Shown: positions 41,598 to 50,936 of the stretch, in pieces
Layout: every line of letters begins with the position of its first letter
How positions within the stretch are numbered: position 1 is the stretch's first letter
IMG/VR virus record: IMGVR_UViG_3300049215_000686
Span: 62,001-126,000 of that record
Length of the DNA stretch: 64,000 nucleotides
From: a virus
Reading direction: 5' to 3' (one strand)
The notes under the pieces: generated by a model
Told to the model about the DNA's origin: nothing
Databases searched by the model: none
The model's input: only the letters and a program-made list of their open reading frames with translations
Position numbers and translations under genes: made by a program

Positions 41598-42112
41598 AGG
41601 CTCACCAATAAATAGACAATAAGCAAATCGGTTAAACCATGAACAAGTTGATCTAAGCCCAAAGACCACCAAAAGAAGGTGTTGCCTCTCAGTTCAGCAC
41701 CGAACTTCTCCCGGACACCCTCCTCGCCCAACCTGGGGAGATAGGATAAAATATGTCTCATTTTTTCTTCAGAAAGAGCCTTAAATCTTCCCAAATAACG
41801 CGGCCCTGCCTTGATTCGGTCCATGATGAAATGGCAAATGAAATCAATCCCAGCCAAAATAGGGGGTAAAAGGCAATAATCGGCCAACATCCCGAAGTGA
41901 TCGAGCCACCAACAAGAAATTAAAAACGTAAAGCCAGCATGAACAAGGCAATGACTTGCAAGGGGTAAAACGAAATCCCAATTAGGGGAAAACTTTTTCA
42001 GCATCCACGGGCGTTGAAGGGGAAAATCCGCCAGGAAGTGTTTCAGAAGAAAGACCGCTAATAGAAGAAATATCGGATTCGACGGAAAGCATATTACGTG
42101 GATTAATTCCAT
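41594..42112 (-). CDS. DUF3307-like multi-pass membrane protein
   Basis: A 172-aa protein with about four hydrophobic segments and the motifs FLLKHFLADFPLQ, DFICHFIMDRIKAGP and WSLGLDQLVHGLTDLLIVYL, typical of DUF3307 membrane proteins. The start overlaps the upstream gene by 131 nt in another frame and the stop overlaps the next start (ATGA). Confidence 0.7.
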   Translation of the reverse strand: MELIHVICFPSNPIFLLLAVFLLKHFLADFPLQRPWMLKKFSPNWDFVLPLASHCLVHAGFTFLISCWWLDHFGMLADYCLLPPILAGIDFICHFIMDRIKAGPRYLGRFKALSEEKMRHILSYLPRLGEEGVREKFGAELRGNTFFWWSLGLDQLVHGLTDLLIVYLLVSL

Positions 42113-42335
42113 TTTTTGCGTCCTCTATGTCTTCATTGATCTCGACCCTATAATGCGAACTGCCCACCATCTCGCTTAAGATGTAGTTCAGTGCCCGCTC
42201 GGCTGTAACGACGATATTCTCTAATGATGTCTTAAACCGGTTGTTGCCGTCAAATTCAAAAACGTTCGGTTCGCGACGAGTCTCATTAGACCGAATCACC
42301 CATCCGTTTTGTGCTTCTTCAATTTCGATTCTCAC
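41982..42335 (-). CDS. Hypothetical protein downstream of the chaperonin
   Basis: A 117-aa protein. The first ~75 residues (MRIEIEEAQNGWVIRSNETR) form a plausible small alpha/beta domain; the rest, Ser/Pro-rich, lies over the DUF3307 gene. The start overlaps the GroEL stop by 4 nt. Co-expression with the chaperonin is likely. No domain recognised. Confidence 0.55.
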   Translation of the reverse strand: MRIEIEEAQNGWVIRSNETRREPNVFEFDGNNRFKTSLENIVVTAERALNYILSEMVGSSHYRVEINEDIEDAKNGINPRNMLSVESDISSISGLSSETLPGGFSPSTPVDAEKVFP

Positions 42336-44062
42336 CCAAGAGCCTCACTCTCAATGGCTTTCATCAGCCCTTCTTGCATCGCTTTTACCTGCTCGACGTT
42401 CTCAGTCCGTTCAAGAACAATCGCGCCACCCAGCGTCATAAGCAACTGAGCGACCGACAATGCATTTTCAAGGGCTGAAAGGGTAACTCGGGTTGGATCC
42501 ATGATCCCGCCAACCCACCACTCAACCAATTCACGCTTCAATGCATCGTATACATAAAAGTTATCAGTATCATTAACCGGAGGGCCAATTTGCTCTAAAA
42601 GAGATTTCACTTCGCCAATACCCGCGTTCTCCAAAATCCGAACAAACGGCTGTTTCAAAGCGTTCACAAAAATCGTGAATGGAGATTTGTTTTTTGAAGC
42701 GAAATAAATATCTTTTTCAAGATGATTTGCAATCAAAGCGAGTGTCGATCCACCACCGGGAACGACTCCCATCATCAAGGCCGACCTTACCGCACAAATT
42801 GCATCAGTCACCCGTGCGTGACGTTCTTTGGCTTCCAGTTGAGTCTTACCCCCCGCAAAGATCGTAGAGACTCCGCCCGTCAAGCGGCCAATACGGTAAC
42901 GAATGAGATCGCAATCAAACTCTGAAGCCCCTTGCATCTGCTTTTTAAGATCCGCGATCCTGCCCTCGACTCGTTCAAGTTCAGATTCCCCGATAATAAC
43001 GCCTTCGCTTCTTCCCAATTTCATGGTTTCACAAAAACCAAGTTGCGGAAGTTGCGATTCAGTCAGAGGAGAGCCTTGGGGATCAAAGACAAAGCCGCCC
43101 GTATAAGCCGCCACATCATGCAAAAACTCACTTCGACCATTGGCTTGGCCATTTCGTGGAGTAATCACGGGAACAACCGTAAGAGTTCCCCGACGAAAGT
43201 TCTGTGCCATCATTTTAAGGACTTGATCACTGAAGCGGTGACTGAACACAATCAAAGGGGCTTTAATTGATCGACCAGCGGAATCGAGTTCAGATCCAAC
43301 TCTTTGCATCAGAGGAACAATAGTTCCAATATCATTGATTTCCCCGTCATAGAGGCACACATAGGCGCCTTCGACCATGCAATCGCCCAAATCGTTACGA
43401 TTCACAAAAGAAGGGCCTGCTGACCCCCCAAGATCGGTAAGTCCAGAATTGAAAGAAAAACCTTTTTCGAAAGAAACGCGGCATTCGGCGCCCGCTCCTT
43501 CTTCAGCGATACAGATGCCGTCTTCACCGACTCCCTCGACCGCTTCGGCCACTGCCTGAGCAATTTCAGTGTCTCCATTGGCGCTAATCAAAGCCACATG
43601 CTCGATCGCTTTTTTGGCTTCCTCTTTGGCAAGATCTCGGATGGATACCGATTTTTCAAGGATCGCGGGGCGGATTCTTAAATTGTAAATGTTTTTCAAT
43701 TCACGAGAAAGAAGTTGCGGAGAATATCCAGGATTTGCCTCTAAGAATTTTTGGCCTTCTTCAACCAAAGCCGCGCCTAAAACAATGGCCGTGGTCGTTC
43801 CATCACCAGCATCTCGAACCGTTCTTTCACAAATTTCAATCGCAGAGCGAGCAACGACATCTTCGAGATCTCCTGATCCCTGAAAATGACGCGCAACAGT
43901 AACGCCGTCTTTTGTAGATAAAGGAGGCCGATTTTCAACTTCCAGAAGAATGGGTCTGCCGCCCGGGCCGAGAGTCGCTGCCACGATCTGGGAGAGATCC
44001 TGAATCGCCTTCAGAACAATCTTCTTCGTCGCTTCGTTGCCATGATAAGTCTTCATTTTCAT
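42332..44062 (-). CDS. groEL: Phage GroEL-like chaperonin
   Basis: A 576-aa group I chaperonin from ATG 44062 (the frame is open to 44119 but that extension lies over the methyltransferase gene). Motifs: AATLGPGGRPILLE, KDGVTVARH, GDGTTTAIVLGAAL near the N-terminus, apical domain, and VPGGGSTLALI plus DPTRVTLSALENA near the C-terminus. It lacks the GGM tail. No GroES gene was found in the window, so it may use the host co-chaperonin or act alone, as other phage chaperonins do. Likely folds virion proteins. Confidence 0.92.
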   Translation of the reverse strand: MKMKTYHGNEATKKIVLKAIQDLSQIVAATLGPGGRPILLEVENRPPLSTKDGVTVARHFQGSGDLEDVVARSAIEICERTVRDAGDGTTTAIVLGAALVEEGQKFLEANPGYSPQLLSRELKNIYNLRIRPAILEKSVSIRDLAKEEAKKAIEHVALISANGDTEIAQAVAEAVEGVGEDGICIAEEGAGAECRVSFEKGFSFNSGLTDLGGSAGPSFVNRNDLGDCMVEGAYVCLYDGEINDIGTIVPLMQRVGSELDSAGRSIKAPLIVFSHRFSDQVLKMMAQNFRRGTLTVVPVITPRNGQANGRSEFLHDVAAYTGGFVFDPQGSPLTESQLPQLGFCETMKLGRSEGVIIGESELERVEGRIADLKKQMQGASEFDCDLIRYRIGRLTGGVSTIFAGGKTQLEAKERHARVTDAICAVRSALMMGVVPGGGSTLALIANHLEKDIYFASKNKSPFTIFVNALKQPFVRILENAGIGEVKSLLEQIGPPVNDTDNFYVYDALKRELVEWWVGGIMDPTRVTLSALENALSVAQLLMTLGGAIVLERTENVEQVKAMQEGLMKAIESEALG

Positions 44063-44702
44063 AATCGCCTGACTCCATTGAGTTTTTTGCGTTTCTGGCG
44101 GAGTTTTGCAGCCCACCATCGATATATTCCCAGCCTAAAAACTTACACGCATCGCGAATCCCAGGGTTACCATACGGATCCAGAACCCGATCACCTGGTT
44201 GAAGATCGGCGAGTTGTCCGCAATTGAGGACTAGAGCCGCCGGCAAAAATCGTCGATCCCGCCTGTCATTCCTTAACGGCCAGTGATCTCCAATACAGGT
44301 TGCGTATTCGTCTTCATCAAAAGTTCCTTCGCGCCCTTCAAAACCTTTTTTGATCTTCGTGGCGGCTTCGCGGTTAATGTGATAATTTTTTTGCTTCGCT
44401 AATACGCCCAAAACTTCCCAGGTATTCGTCAGTCTTTTTGATTTCGTCGTGACAATCGATCGATCCCGATACCAGCAAATTTTTGCCGCAATTACCAGCC
44501 CAGCGTCTTCCAATTCACAAAGGAGGCGCCCGCCGTTATTGGGGAATTCCACATGAATCGGCATCGAGACAAACATGAGCCCGCGAGCATCAACAAATTT
44601 TGCCATTTCCAAAACAGGCTTGATATCGAAGCGGGAGCAATAAGGAAGACGGGTGATTAATGCTTGGCAATTAGGGATCTTCATCTTGACATGGCGCTCC
44701 AT
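43935..44702 (-). CDS. Degenerate DNA methyltransferase-like protein
   Basis: A 255-aa protein. A motif-I like segment, DRVLDPYGNPGIRDACKFLG, and N-terminal RLPYCSRFDI recall N4/N6 DNA methyltransferases, but no clear DPPY is present, so it may be inactive or divergent. The last ~42 residues lie over the chaperonin start and are low-complexity; the real C-terminus may be shorter in function. Promoter at 44732-44737 is 29 nt upstream. Alternative start ATG 44684. Confidence 0.5.
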   Translation of the reverse strand: MERHVKMKIPNCQALITRLPYCSRFDIKPVLEMAKFVDARGLMFVSMPIHVEFPNNGGRLLCELEDAGLVIAAKICWYRDRSIVTTKSKRLTNTWEVLGVLAKQKNYHINREAATKIKKGFEGREGTFDEDEYATCIGDHWPLRNDRRDRRFLPAALVLNCGQLADLQPGDRVLDPYGNPGIRDACKFLGWEYIDGGLQNSARNAKNSMESGDYENEDLSWQRSDEEDCSEGDSGSLPDRGSDSRPGRQTHSSGS

Positions 44703-44730
44703 GACTTGGCTAAAATTAGGGTCACAAGAG

Positions 44731-44738
44731 TATTATAC
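44731..44738. promoter_or_regulatory. Divergent -10 promoter
   Basis: GTATTATAC is palindromic, giving TTTTGTATAATAC on minus for the methyltransferase-chaperonin operon and TATTAT on plus for the gene at 44762. Confidence 0.5.
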
Positions 44739-44761
44739 AAAAAGGGAGATTTATTGATTTT

Positions 44762-45016
44762 ATGGAGAAGGACCTAAAGAAACTTTGGAAGATCTACCGA
44801 TCAAAAGCGCCCGTAAACCGGCAAACCTCTCAAATCCGAGCATTTCAGGCATATCAGGTAATTAAGCCCTATTTAACCAAAGAAGAAATCAGTAAAATAG
44901 AGACTGCTCTTGGCCATGCCCTTTTTGTGGGAGAAGGCCGAAGAGAATTTGATCACATTTGCACCGAGATCGAAAAACGCCTATTTCAAACCCAACCATT
45001 CTTGTCTAAGTCTTAA
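44762..45016 (+). CDS. Hypothetical helical protein
   Basis: An 84-aa plus-strand protein (MEKDLKKLWKIYRSKAPVNR) inside a minus-strand region. Starts 26 nt after the shared -10 box with GGGAG upstream; its 3' end overlaps the pyruvyl transferase gene by 36 nt convergently. Mostly helical; function unknown. Confidence 0.5.
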   Translation: MEKDLKKLWKIYRSKAPVNRQTSQIRAFQAYQVIKPYLTKEEISKIETALGHALFVGEGRREFDHICTEIEKRLFQTQPFLSKS

Positions 45017-46021
45017 TCCAATTCTTTCCCAGTCTTCATGATTCTTTTGAGAAAACCGAATTAAAGATTGGCGAGAAAGACCTCTTTCGGCAAATTCAAC
45101 TGCTTTTAAAAATCGATCCTTAGTAAAAGAATAAGACTCTACCGAGAAATCTCCAAAATCATATTCTTTGCAATAAAGAGCCGTCTTCCGGGTAACCCCA
45201 ATATTGACAAAGGGAACCCCTGCAATCGTCGCAAAAATGAGCCCGTGATATTTCATACTGACAACCAAATCCACCGACTCCCGAAGAGTATTTATTAAAT
45301 CCGTCGTATCGCATCCGCTTTTATAGATAAGATCCTCAGGCATAATTCCGACGTTTCGATTGCTTCGCATCCTCGACATCACATCATAATGCATTGCGAT
45401 ATCGTAGGCATAACGTCCATTCGATAGATGAAGAAACCCGATGTCATACCATTGGTTCAGATAATCCAGAGACTTCGCTAATTCCCATTTGAAATATTCG
45501 AAATAAGAAACTTCGGCGAACTCTTTGGCGGTAATATCCGGATGAATTGCTGAATTCGCAAGAATTACTACCATCTTTTTTCGAGGAGAACCCTGCCGAA
45601 CAGGGGCCTCTCCGAAGCCAGGAATAGCAAAAGCCAAATCAGGACAGAGTTTTGCCGGCAACCCTCTTCGGGCACCCATAAGATAATCCGCGTAATTCCT
45701 GAAATAAATCTTTTGGCATGGCCCATCAAGCAAATCCAATTCGCTCTCATACCCCAGACCAACACCTAACGCATAAAAAGGCCGATCTTTAGGCAAAAGG
45801 GAAAGGTAATAAGGCTTGATGACATCTCCGCCACCTAGAATCAAAAGCGGATTATCCAAACCCTCCATCAAAGAGGTCGAACTAAAATAAAGAGGATTTT
45901 CAGGAAAGAGGTGTTGAAACGCTAATTTAAAAGACTCATCGCCTAAATTATTTCGTCCGTACCAACCCAAAATATTTATAGGGCGCTGAATTCTTGATTG
46001 CTCTTCACGCTGAGATACCAT
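44981..46021 (-). CDS. Polysaccharide pyruvyl transferase-like protein
   Basis: A 346-aa protein of the CsaB/PssM family that transfers pyruvate to sugars of surface polysaccharides. Motifs: N-terminal LGWYGRNNLGDESF, LLILGGGDVI, and C-terminal VSMKYHGLIFATIAGVPFVN. It overlaps the glycosyltransferase gene by 46 nt. Together they may modify host surface glycans or decorate virion proteins. Confidence 0.82.
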   Translation of the reverse strand: MVSQREEQSRIQRPINILGWYGRNNLGDESFKLAFQHLFPENPLYFSSTSLMEGLDNPLLILGGGDVIKPYYLSLLPKDRPFYALGVGLGYESELDLLDGPCQKIYFRNYADYLMGARRGLPAKLCPDLAFAIPGFGEAPVRQGSPRKKMVVILANSAIHPDITAKEFAEVSYFEYFKWELAKSLDYLNQWYDIGFLHLSNGRYAYDIAMHYDVMSRMRSNRNVGIMPEDLIYKSGCDTTDLINTLRESVDLVVSMKYHGLIFATIAGVPFVNIGVTRKTALYCKEYDFGDFSVESYSFTKDRFLKAVEFAERGLSRQSLIRFSQKNHEDWERIGLRLRQEWLGLK

Positions 46022-47262
46022 TTTGCGATCTTATCCCAGGTTCTTTGTTCGATAAAGTCAGTAGTCTTTTCTTTGATTGATTTTTCATAAACCGGATCTT
46101 CAAATATCCGAGATATTTCGTCAACATATTGAGAAATATCGGAACACACGGGGACTGCTCCCTTAAACTCCTGAAAAAAAGGAACATCTCCTAAAACAGT
46201 AGGAATGCCGCTCGCTAAAACCATTCGAATGGCGCCCGAAGCCCCATGAACCTTCCACTCCGGATGATTCCAATAAGGGAAGAGCCCAACCCGCGATTGC
46301 CGAAGGTAACTCAATAAGACCTCTTCGGATCTAAACCCTTTATGTAAAACAAAATTGTTAGTGAGATCTTTTTCTCGAACGATCTCCATGAGTTTATCGT
46401 AATAAGAATTGCCGAAATTTTCACTAAACCGGGACACATTAAAAATCCCGATATAAAGAACATCAGGATAGAATTCCTTTAAGTTCTCGACAATCTGAAT
46501 CGCTTGATCCCAGCCCTTATATTCGAACCCAAATCCATATTGAAAAAGAACGTGCGAATTCGACATTTGAGAAAACCTCATATCAATATGAGGAATCTTT
46601 AAACAGCCATGAGGAACATAATGAATCGGGCAATGAGTTATCTTTCTTTTTTTAAGTAAGTCTCTGCCGCTTTTGGAATGGACGATAACTTCTTTGCAAG
46701 GCGCCTCAAAGATAAGTTTGTCCACGTGATCGTAAACGCTATGAAGGACCACAATGGTACGCCAGCGAGACAAATGTCCTAAAAGCAAGTTCCAGTTGCC
46801 GCCATGATTAAAACAGCCGTATTCATGTTGAACATAAATGATATCCGGGTCAAAGGTTTCAATTTGAGAGATGATTCCGGAATAGTTTCCACTTCGATCC
46901 CAACAGCGAATCACTCCGTCTTTTTCATCATCCACGTAGTCTTGTAGGCTTGAGAATTCGGAAAAAATCTTGAGTTCTTTCACTAAAGGACGCATTTCGT
47001 CGCAAAGGTATTTAGTATAGGTCGCGATCCCACAATTGATGCCATAAGAGGCGATCATCGCGACCCTAAGGTCTTGCCAAGGCTGGTTTTCCGCATCTGA
47101 TTTAAGAATCAGCCGACCTCTCCAAACCTCATATTGGTCAATGATTTCTTCAGGACTTAAATGGCAAAGTTCGTAAGGCCGCTCGATTATTTCGCAGTTT
47201 TCAAACCGAAACCTTTCAGTTCCAACCGCTAAGATTTTCTTCCCACGGTACGCGATATACAT
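45976..47262 (-). CDS. Glycosyltransferase (GT4/GT-B type)
   Basis: A 428-aa protein. N-terminal Rossmann half (RVAMIASYGINCGIATYTKY), middle with IIYVQHEYGCFNHGG, and a C-terminal half with FQYGFGFEYKGWDQ, SRVGLFPYWNHPEWKVHGAS and a conserved Glu region SGAIRMVLASGIPTV, as in family 4 enzymes. Acts with the adjoining pyruvyl transferase on a polysaccharide or glycoprotein. Substrate unknown. Confidence 0.85.
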   Translation of the reverse strand: MYIAYRGKKILAVGTERFRFENCEIIERPYELCHLSPEEIIDQYEVWRGRLILKSDAENQPWQDLRVAMIASYGINCGIATYTKYLCDEMRPLVKELKIFSEFSSLQDYVDDEKDGVIRCWDRSGNYSGIISQIETFDPDIIYVQHEYGCFNHGGNWNLLLGHLSRWRTIVVLHSVYDHVDKLIFEAPCKEVIVHSKSGRDLLKKRKITHCPIHYVPHGCLKIPHIDMRFSQMSNSHVLFQYGFGFEYKGWDQAIQIVENLKEFYPDVLYIGIFNVSRFSENFGNSYYDKLMEIVREKDLTNNFVLHKGFRSEEVLLSYLRQSRVGLFPYWNHPEWKVHGASGAIRMVLASGIPTVLGDVPFFQEFKGAVPVCSDISQYVDEISRIFEDPVYEKSIKEKTTDFIEQRTWDKIAKWYLSVKSNQEFSAL

Positions 47263-47296
47263 CTCAAAAACGCCTTACTCATGGCTGGCGAACTCA

Positions 47297-47554
47297 TTAA
47301 CGTGAAATTTTCCACCAAATCTTTCTTGGCTTAGAAACAACCCACTGAATGTGAAGATAATACTTCTCTCGATGATGATGTTTTATCCTCCGAATGCTGC
47401 CAAAAACTTGGTCGGGTTGCTGATGAGAACACGAGCAATGCGATTGATCGCTAAGCCCATCAACAAACATCACCTCAACCATTCCGGGACAAAAAGGAAT
47501 CGCAAATTCCGTATCCCCCGTTTCTGTCACAGTCAAGTTCCCATGTGTTTTCAT
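47297..47554 (-). CDS. Hypothetical protein
   Basis: An 85-aa protein from ATG 47554 with CGGAG 9 nt upstream (MKTHGNLTVTETGDTEFAIP). Contains MVEVMFVDGLSDQSHCSCSH, and a basic, aromatic C-terminus. No domain recognised. Confidence 0.55.
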   Translation of the reverse strand: MKTHGNLTVTETGDTEFAIPFCPGMVEVMFVDGLSDQSHCSCSHQQPDQVFGSIRRIKHHHREKYYLHIQWVVSKPRKIWWKISR

Positions 47555-47595
47555 GAAATTACTCCGAAATAATGCCAACGCGGCGGACAACTTTT

Positions 47596-47703
47596 TCAAC
47601 ATAAATCAATGTAGAAAGGTTTTAGCGGCGGATCAAATTGTTCCGACATTTGATAAATCCGGCGAGCAATTGGACACTTGCTGGTTTGACCGGAATCCGC
47701 CAC
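47596..47703 (-). CDS. Possible small protein (35 aa)
   Basis: Starts at GTG 47703, 7 nt after the VWA gene stop: MADSGQTSKCPIARRIYQMS, then EQFDPPLKPFYIDLC. It fills the gap between two genes, but the ribosome binding site is poor (GGAG 15 nt upstream). Confidence 0.35.
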   Translation of the reverse strand: MADSGQTSKCPIARRIYQMSEQFDPPLKPFYIDLC

Positions 47704-47712
47704 CAAAACTAA

Positions 47713-49896
47713 CTAAAACTCCACTTTCGTCTCATCAACACTCAAAGTATATTCGATCCCATTCAGAGTGAGCGTCGATTTTTCTCTGGACGGAAACTCA
47801 TCAAACCACTTTTTACCCAAAATAATTGCAAACTTTGTCTCTTGGATATCAGAGCGGACCAAGATCAATTCTCGCTTGAGTTTAGAAATTTCATCATCCA
47901 AGAAGGCAATCCTTACCGTGTCGGATGCGGTCTTTGACAAATTCTGGTCAAATAAATCGAGCCCAGACTTCACCAAAAGCATACCGGGAGTCAATTTTCC
48001 TCCCTTTTTGTTCTTCTCAAGCACGTCCTTAACCGAAGGCAACGAAGACAACCCCTTCATCTTGATCTCAAATTCTTTGGCCATATAGAAATCAGTGGCC
48101 TCGACCTTTTCAACCGGAGGGCTAAATCCGTTTCGACCAATCCCCTGGCTTTCAAGGTAGAGTTCCTGGTCAGAGGTCAACGAGCCCCTTCCAAGTTTCG
48201 ATTTGCCATCCGGATCGATCTCGTTTCTCAAATAATTGAGAGCCTTAAGTTGAGCCTCAAGTTCGAGTTCACGATGAGCCTTTTGGCAAAGCGTCCTTGC
48301 TGAAGTCTTCCCCTCAGCGATTTGGCGATTAATAATCGGGATTCGGTCCAGATGAAGGACAACTGGCGATCCACCATCTCCATACCGAACATAATCCTCA
48401 ATCACACCTTGACCATACAGAAGATCAAACGTGGTTCGAGAAAGTGTCACGGGCAGCCGGTCAACATTCAGAAAACCATCTTTTACAAGTGCGTAGTTTC
48501 TCCAAACATAAGTAGGATAGGGGTTAGTAAAGCCCTGTTTTCGGTAATCCCCTTGAAGTTCCACATGGCCTTTAATCTGAGCCAAGACCGATAAATTCAA
48601 TTTCGTCTTGTTCCAACTGAGTTTATTAAGCGCACATTTCACATTCCGGTCTGGGGCAAATTCGGGATATCCCGCCTTGACCTTAGATCCCGACCCAATT
48701 CGTTTATATTCAAAATCAGGATGATAGGGATAAAAGTGGGATTGTTCATCTTGCATCAGAGCCTTAAGAGCATCGAGCACGCAAAACGCATCGGATTTAG
48801 GTAAATAAGAACGATCAATCCCCTGGATGAAACGGCGTTTAGGATTGGCCATCGCTTCTTGGATCTTCCCTTCTGCTCGCCCGTATTCGGTATTAGTGAA
48901 CGCGTTATTGACCGAATCAATCAATTCACGATCACCAATCACTCCCAATACCTCCAGCGCGACATCAGATTTGGCTCTTTGCGTCAACAAATAAGCCGCG
49001 CCGTATAGCCCCCGAATCATCGATTCTCGGTTAGTGGGACGCTTCAGATCGCTTTCAGGCAAAGAAATCTCTTCTCCTCCAGTGGGAGCCCGATCGGTCA
49101 AGATATAAATTGAATCACGATTGCCTCGCGTAGGAACGAATTCAACGGCTCGATCAATAACGGAATACAAATTGATTTGTTTTCCATTGATCCCAAAGGT
49201 CAGGGCGTCTTTTGAAACCGGGATATCAAGATCAACTTTCATTTTTAACCCGTTTTCACGAGAATCTTTCATGAAGCCGTCGAGTTGTGCGGAGAAAGTC
49301 GGCAAACTTTCCGAATGAATGAGCGAGCCGCCTAACCTTTCAGCCATTTGGCTCATCAATTCTTTATTGTAATAATCTCCGTAACCCACGAGAAGACTGG
49401 AAGCGATTCGAGAACCAATTTTTTCAATCGCAGAATGAATCGCTGTGATCTCTCGCGAATAATTCGAAACAACCGGGTATCCATCTGTGAAAAAGCAAAG
49501 CGCAAAATTGGATGAAATATTCGAAAGATCTTTGAGCACTTGATCGGTGTCATTCAAAATCTCACTGAAACAAGTAGTGGTCAATGAATGCTTGTTCCGA
49601 TTAATCGTGTCTTCAAGAACCTTATAGTCACGATTTTCGGTGATTTTGTAGCCCTTCAACATGAAATTGCTCTCGCCCTCACCAGAAAACCAACCCAGCG
49701 TGATCGTGTCTCCTACTGGGATGTCTTTGGCTTTTACAACGAGATCTCGGGCCAATTGTGGAAGAACTCCCGACATGGACCCTGATCTGTCATAAATCCA
49801 AACATGATTGATATGAGACGGGCGAGATTGTGTTGGGTGACTGTTGACGAACTGCTCGACCAGATAAAGATCTGGCTTAATTTTAAAATAGCGCAT
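47713..49896 (-). CDS. Large von Willebrand A-domain protein
   Basis: A 727-aa protein. N-terminal VWA domain with the MIDAS motif DRSGSMS (from residue 36), a Thr/Ser loop (KHSLTTTCFSE) and FFTDGYPV. The rest is alpha/beta with no domain recognised, ending in a beta-rich tail. It is paired with an AAA+ ATPase gene 18 nt upstream; such MoxR/chelatase-like AAA-VWA pairs remodel protein complexes. Its phage role is unknown; virion assembly or anti-defence are options. Confidence 0.75.
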   Translation of the reverse strand: MRYFKIKPDLYLVEQFVNSHPTQSRPSHINHVWIYDRSGSMSGVLPQLARDLVVKAKDIPVGDTITLGWFSGEGESNFMLKGYKITENRDYKVLEDTINRNKHSLTTTCFSEILNDTDQVLKDLSNISSNFALCFFTDGYPVVSNYSREITAIHSAIEKIGSRIASSLLVGYGDYYNKELMSQMAERLGGSLIHSESLPTFSAQLDGFMKDSRENGLKMKVDLDIPVSKDALTFGINGKQINLYSVIDRAVEFVPTRGNRDSIYILTDRAPTGGEEISLPESDLKRPTNRESMIRGLYGAAYLLTQRAKSDVALEVLGVIGDRELIDSVNNAFTNTEYGRAEGKIQEAMANPKRRFIQGIDRSYLPKSDAFCVLDALKALMQDEQSHFYPYHPDFEYKRIGSGSKVKAGYPEFAPDRNVKCALNKLSWNKTKLNLSVLAQIKGHVELQGDYRKQGFTNPYPTYVWRNYALVKDGFLNVDRLPVTLSRTTFDLLYGQGVIEDYVRYGDGGSPVVLHLDRIPIINRQIAEGKTSARTLCQKAHRELELEAQLKALNYLRNEIDPDGKSKLGRGSLTSDQELYLESQGIGRNGFSPPVEKVEATDFYMAKEFEIKMKGLSSLPSVKDVLEKNKKGGKLTPGMLLVKSGLDLFDQNLSKTASDTVRIAFLDDEISKLKRELILVRSDIQETKFAIILGKKWFDEFPSREKSTLTLNGIEYTLSVDETKVEF

Positions 49897-49914
49897 CCTT
49901 GCTCCTTAATTGTT

Positions 49915-50907
49915 TTAAGACGTGGAAAATCCGATAGGTGATCCTGAATGGGCCGAATTGGGCTTCACTTTCATCTTCTTAAGACGAGACAAAACATCTG
50001 TCGCCGAATTCCCTTGGCACCAAACTCCGACAATGAGTTCCCTTAAATGGGCGATCGACATCCCTTTAGTCTCGGCAACAAGATCAATTCCATCAGGAGA
50101 GAAAGTCGTCTGGATCTTGGCTTCCAAATACATCCTCCTGGCCTCATCATTCGGAGTATCGATCTTTTCAATTCGATCGAATCGACTTGGGCGATTAGTG
50201 ATTCGAGAATCCAGTTTTTCAGGGTAATTGGTCGTAGCGATGAAAACGATATTATCGATTTGAGATTCGCCGTCTAGGATACTCAACACTTCGGATTCTC
50301 CGAAACGTTCGATCACAGCATCGAGGTCTTCCCAAATCTCAATCATTTCCCGCTGAGGCTCAATGGAACGAACCTGAGACAGAATGTATCCTAAAAGATC
50401 AGGGCTTTCCGCAATAAGAACCAATCCGCCCTTTGAAACCATTTTCTTAACCAAAATGGCTACCGTACAAGTCTTGCCCGAACCGGGAGGTCCCCAAAGC
50501 AAAAATCCTCGCTTATGGCTAAAACCAAATTCTTTAAATTTTCTCTTTAACTCCCAGAACTTTTCGACTTCAGCGATAATCGAATCTGATTTTGTGTCAG
50601 GAAACTGAATCAGCGAATCAGTAATCAAATTAATAGGATCAAGCCATACACCAAGATTGCTTATATGAGGCTTATAGCAACCTGAAGGGAGGCTCTGAAT
50701 GGTCGCTGTGGTGGCCATATATCCTGTGCCGAATAAAGCGTATTGGCACAGTTTCCCAGGCTCGGGCTTCTTTGCTCCTTTTGACTCGTCCGCGACCTCA
50801 TTCGTGAGATCCGCGAGGGGGCTACGGCTTCGTTTCTTTTCGGCAACCTTTTCGGTTCCTACTTTTTCATAAAACTCGTCCAGACTTCCGGTGTCCGGGG
50901 TATCCAT
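49915..50907 (-). CDS. AAA+ ATPase paired with the VWA protein
   Basis: A 330-aa ATPase of the classical AAA (FtsH/Cdc48-like) type: Walker A WGPPGSGKT (139-146), Walker B MIEIWEDLDAV, sensor 1 FIATTNYPEKL and arginine finger NRPSRFDR. N-terminal ~100 residues are unstructured. No protease domain follows, so it is a remodelling ATPase. Confidence 0.85.
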   Translation of the reverse strand: MDTPDTGSLDEFYEKVGTEKVAEKKRSRSPLADLTNEVADESKGAKKPEPGKLCQYALFGTGYMATTATIQSLPSGCYKPHISNLGVWLDPINLITDSLIQFPDTKSDSIIAEVEKFWELKRKFKEFGFSHKRGFLLWGPPGSGKTCTVAILVKKMVSKGGLVLIAESPDLLGYILSQVRSIEPQREMIEIWEDLDAVIERFGESEVLSILDGESQIDNIVFIATTNYPEKLDSRITNRPSRFDRIEKIDTPNDEARRMYLEAKIQTTFSPDGIDLVAETKGMSIAHLRELIVGVWCQGNSATDVLSRLKKMKVKPNSAHSGSPIGFSTS

Positions 50908-50936
50908 CGAATGCTCCTATCCTTGGAGTAAGTGTT

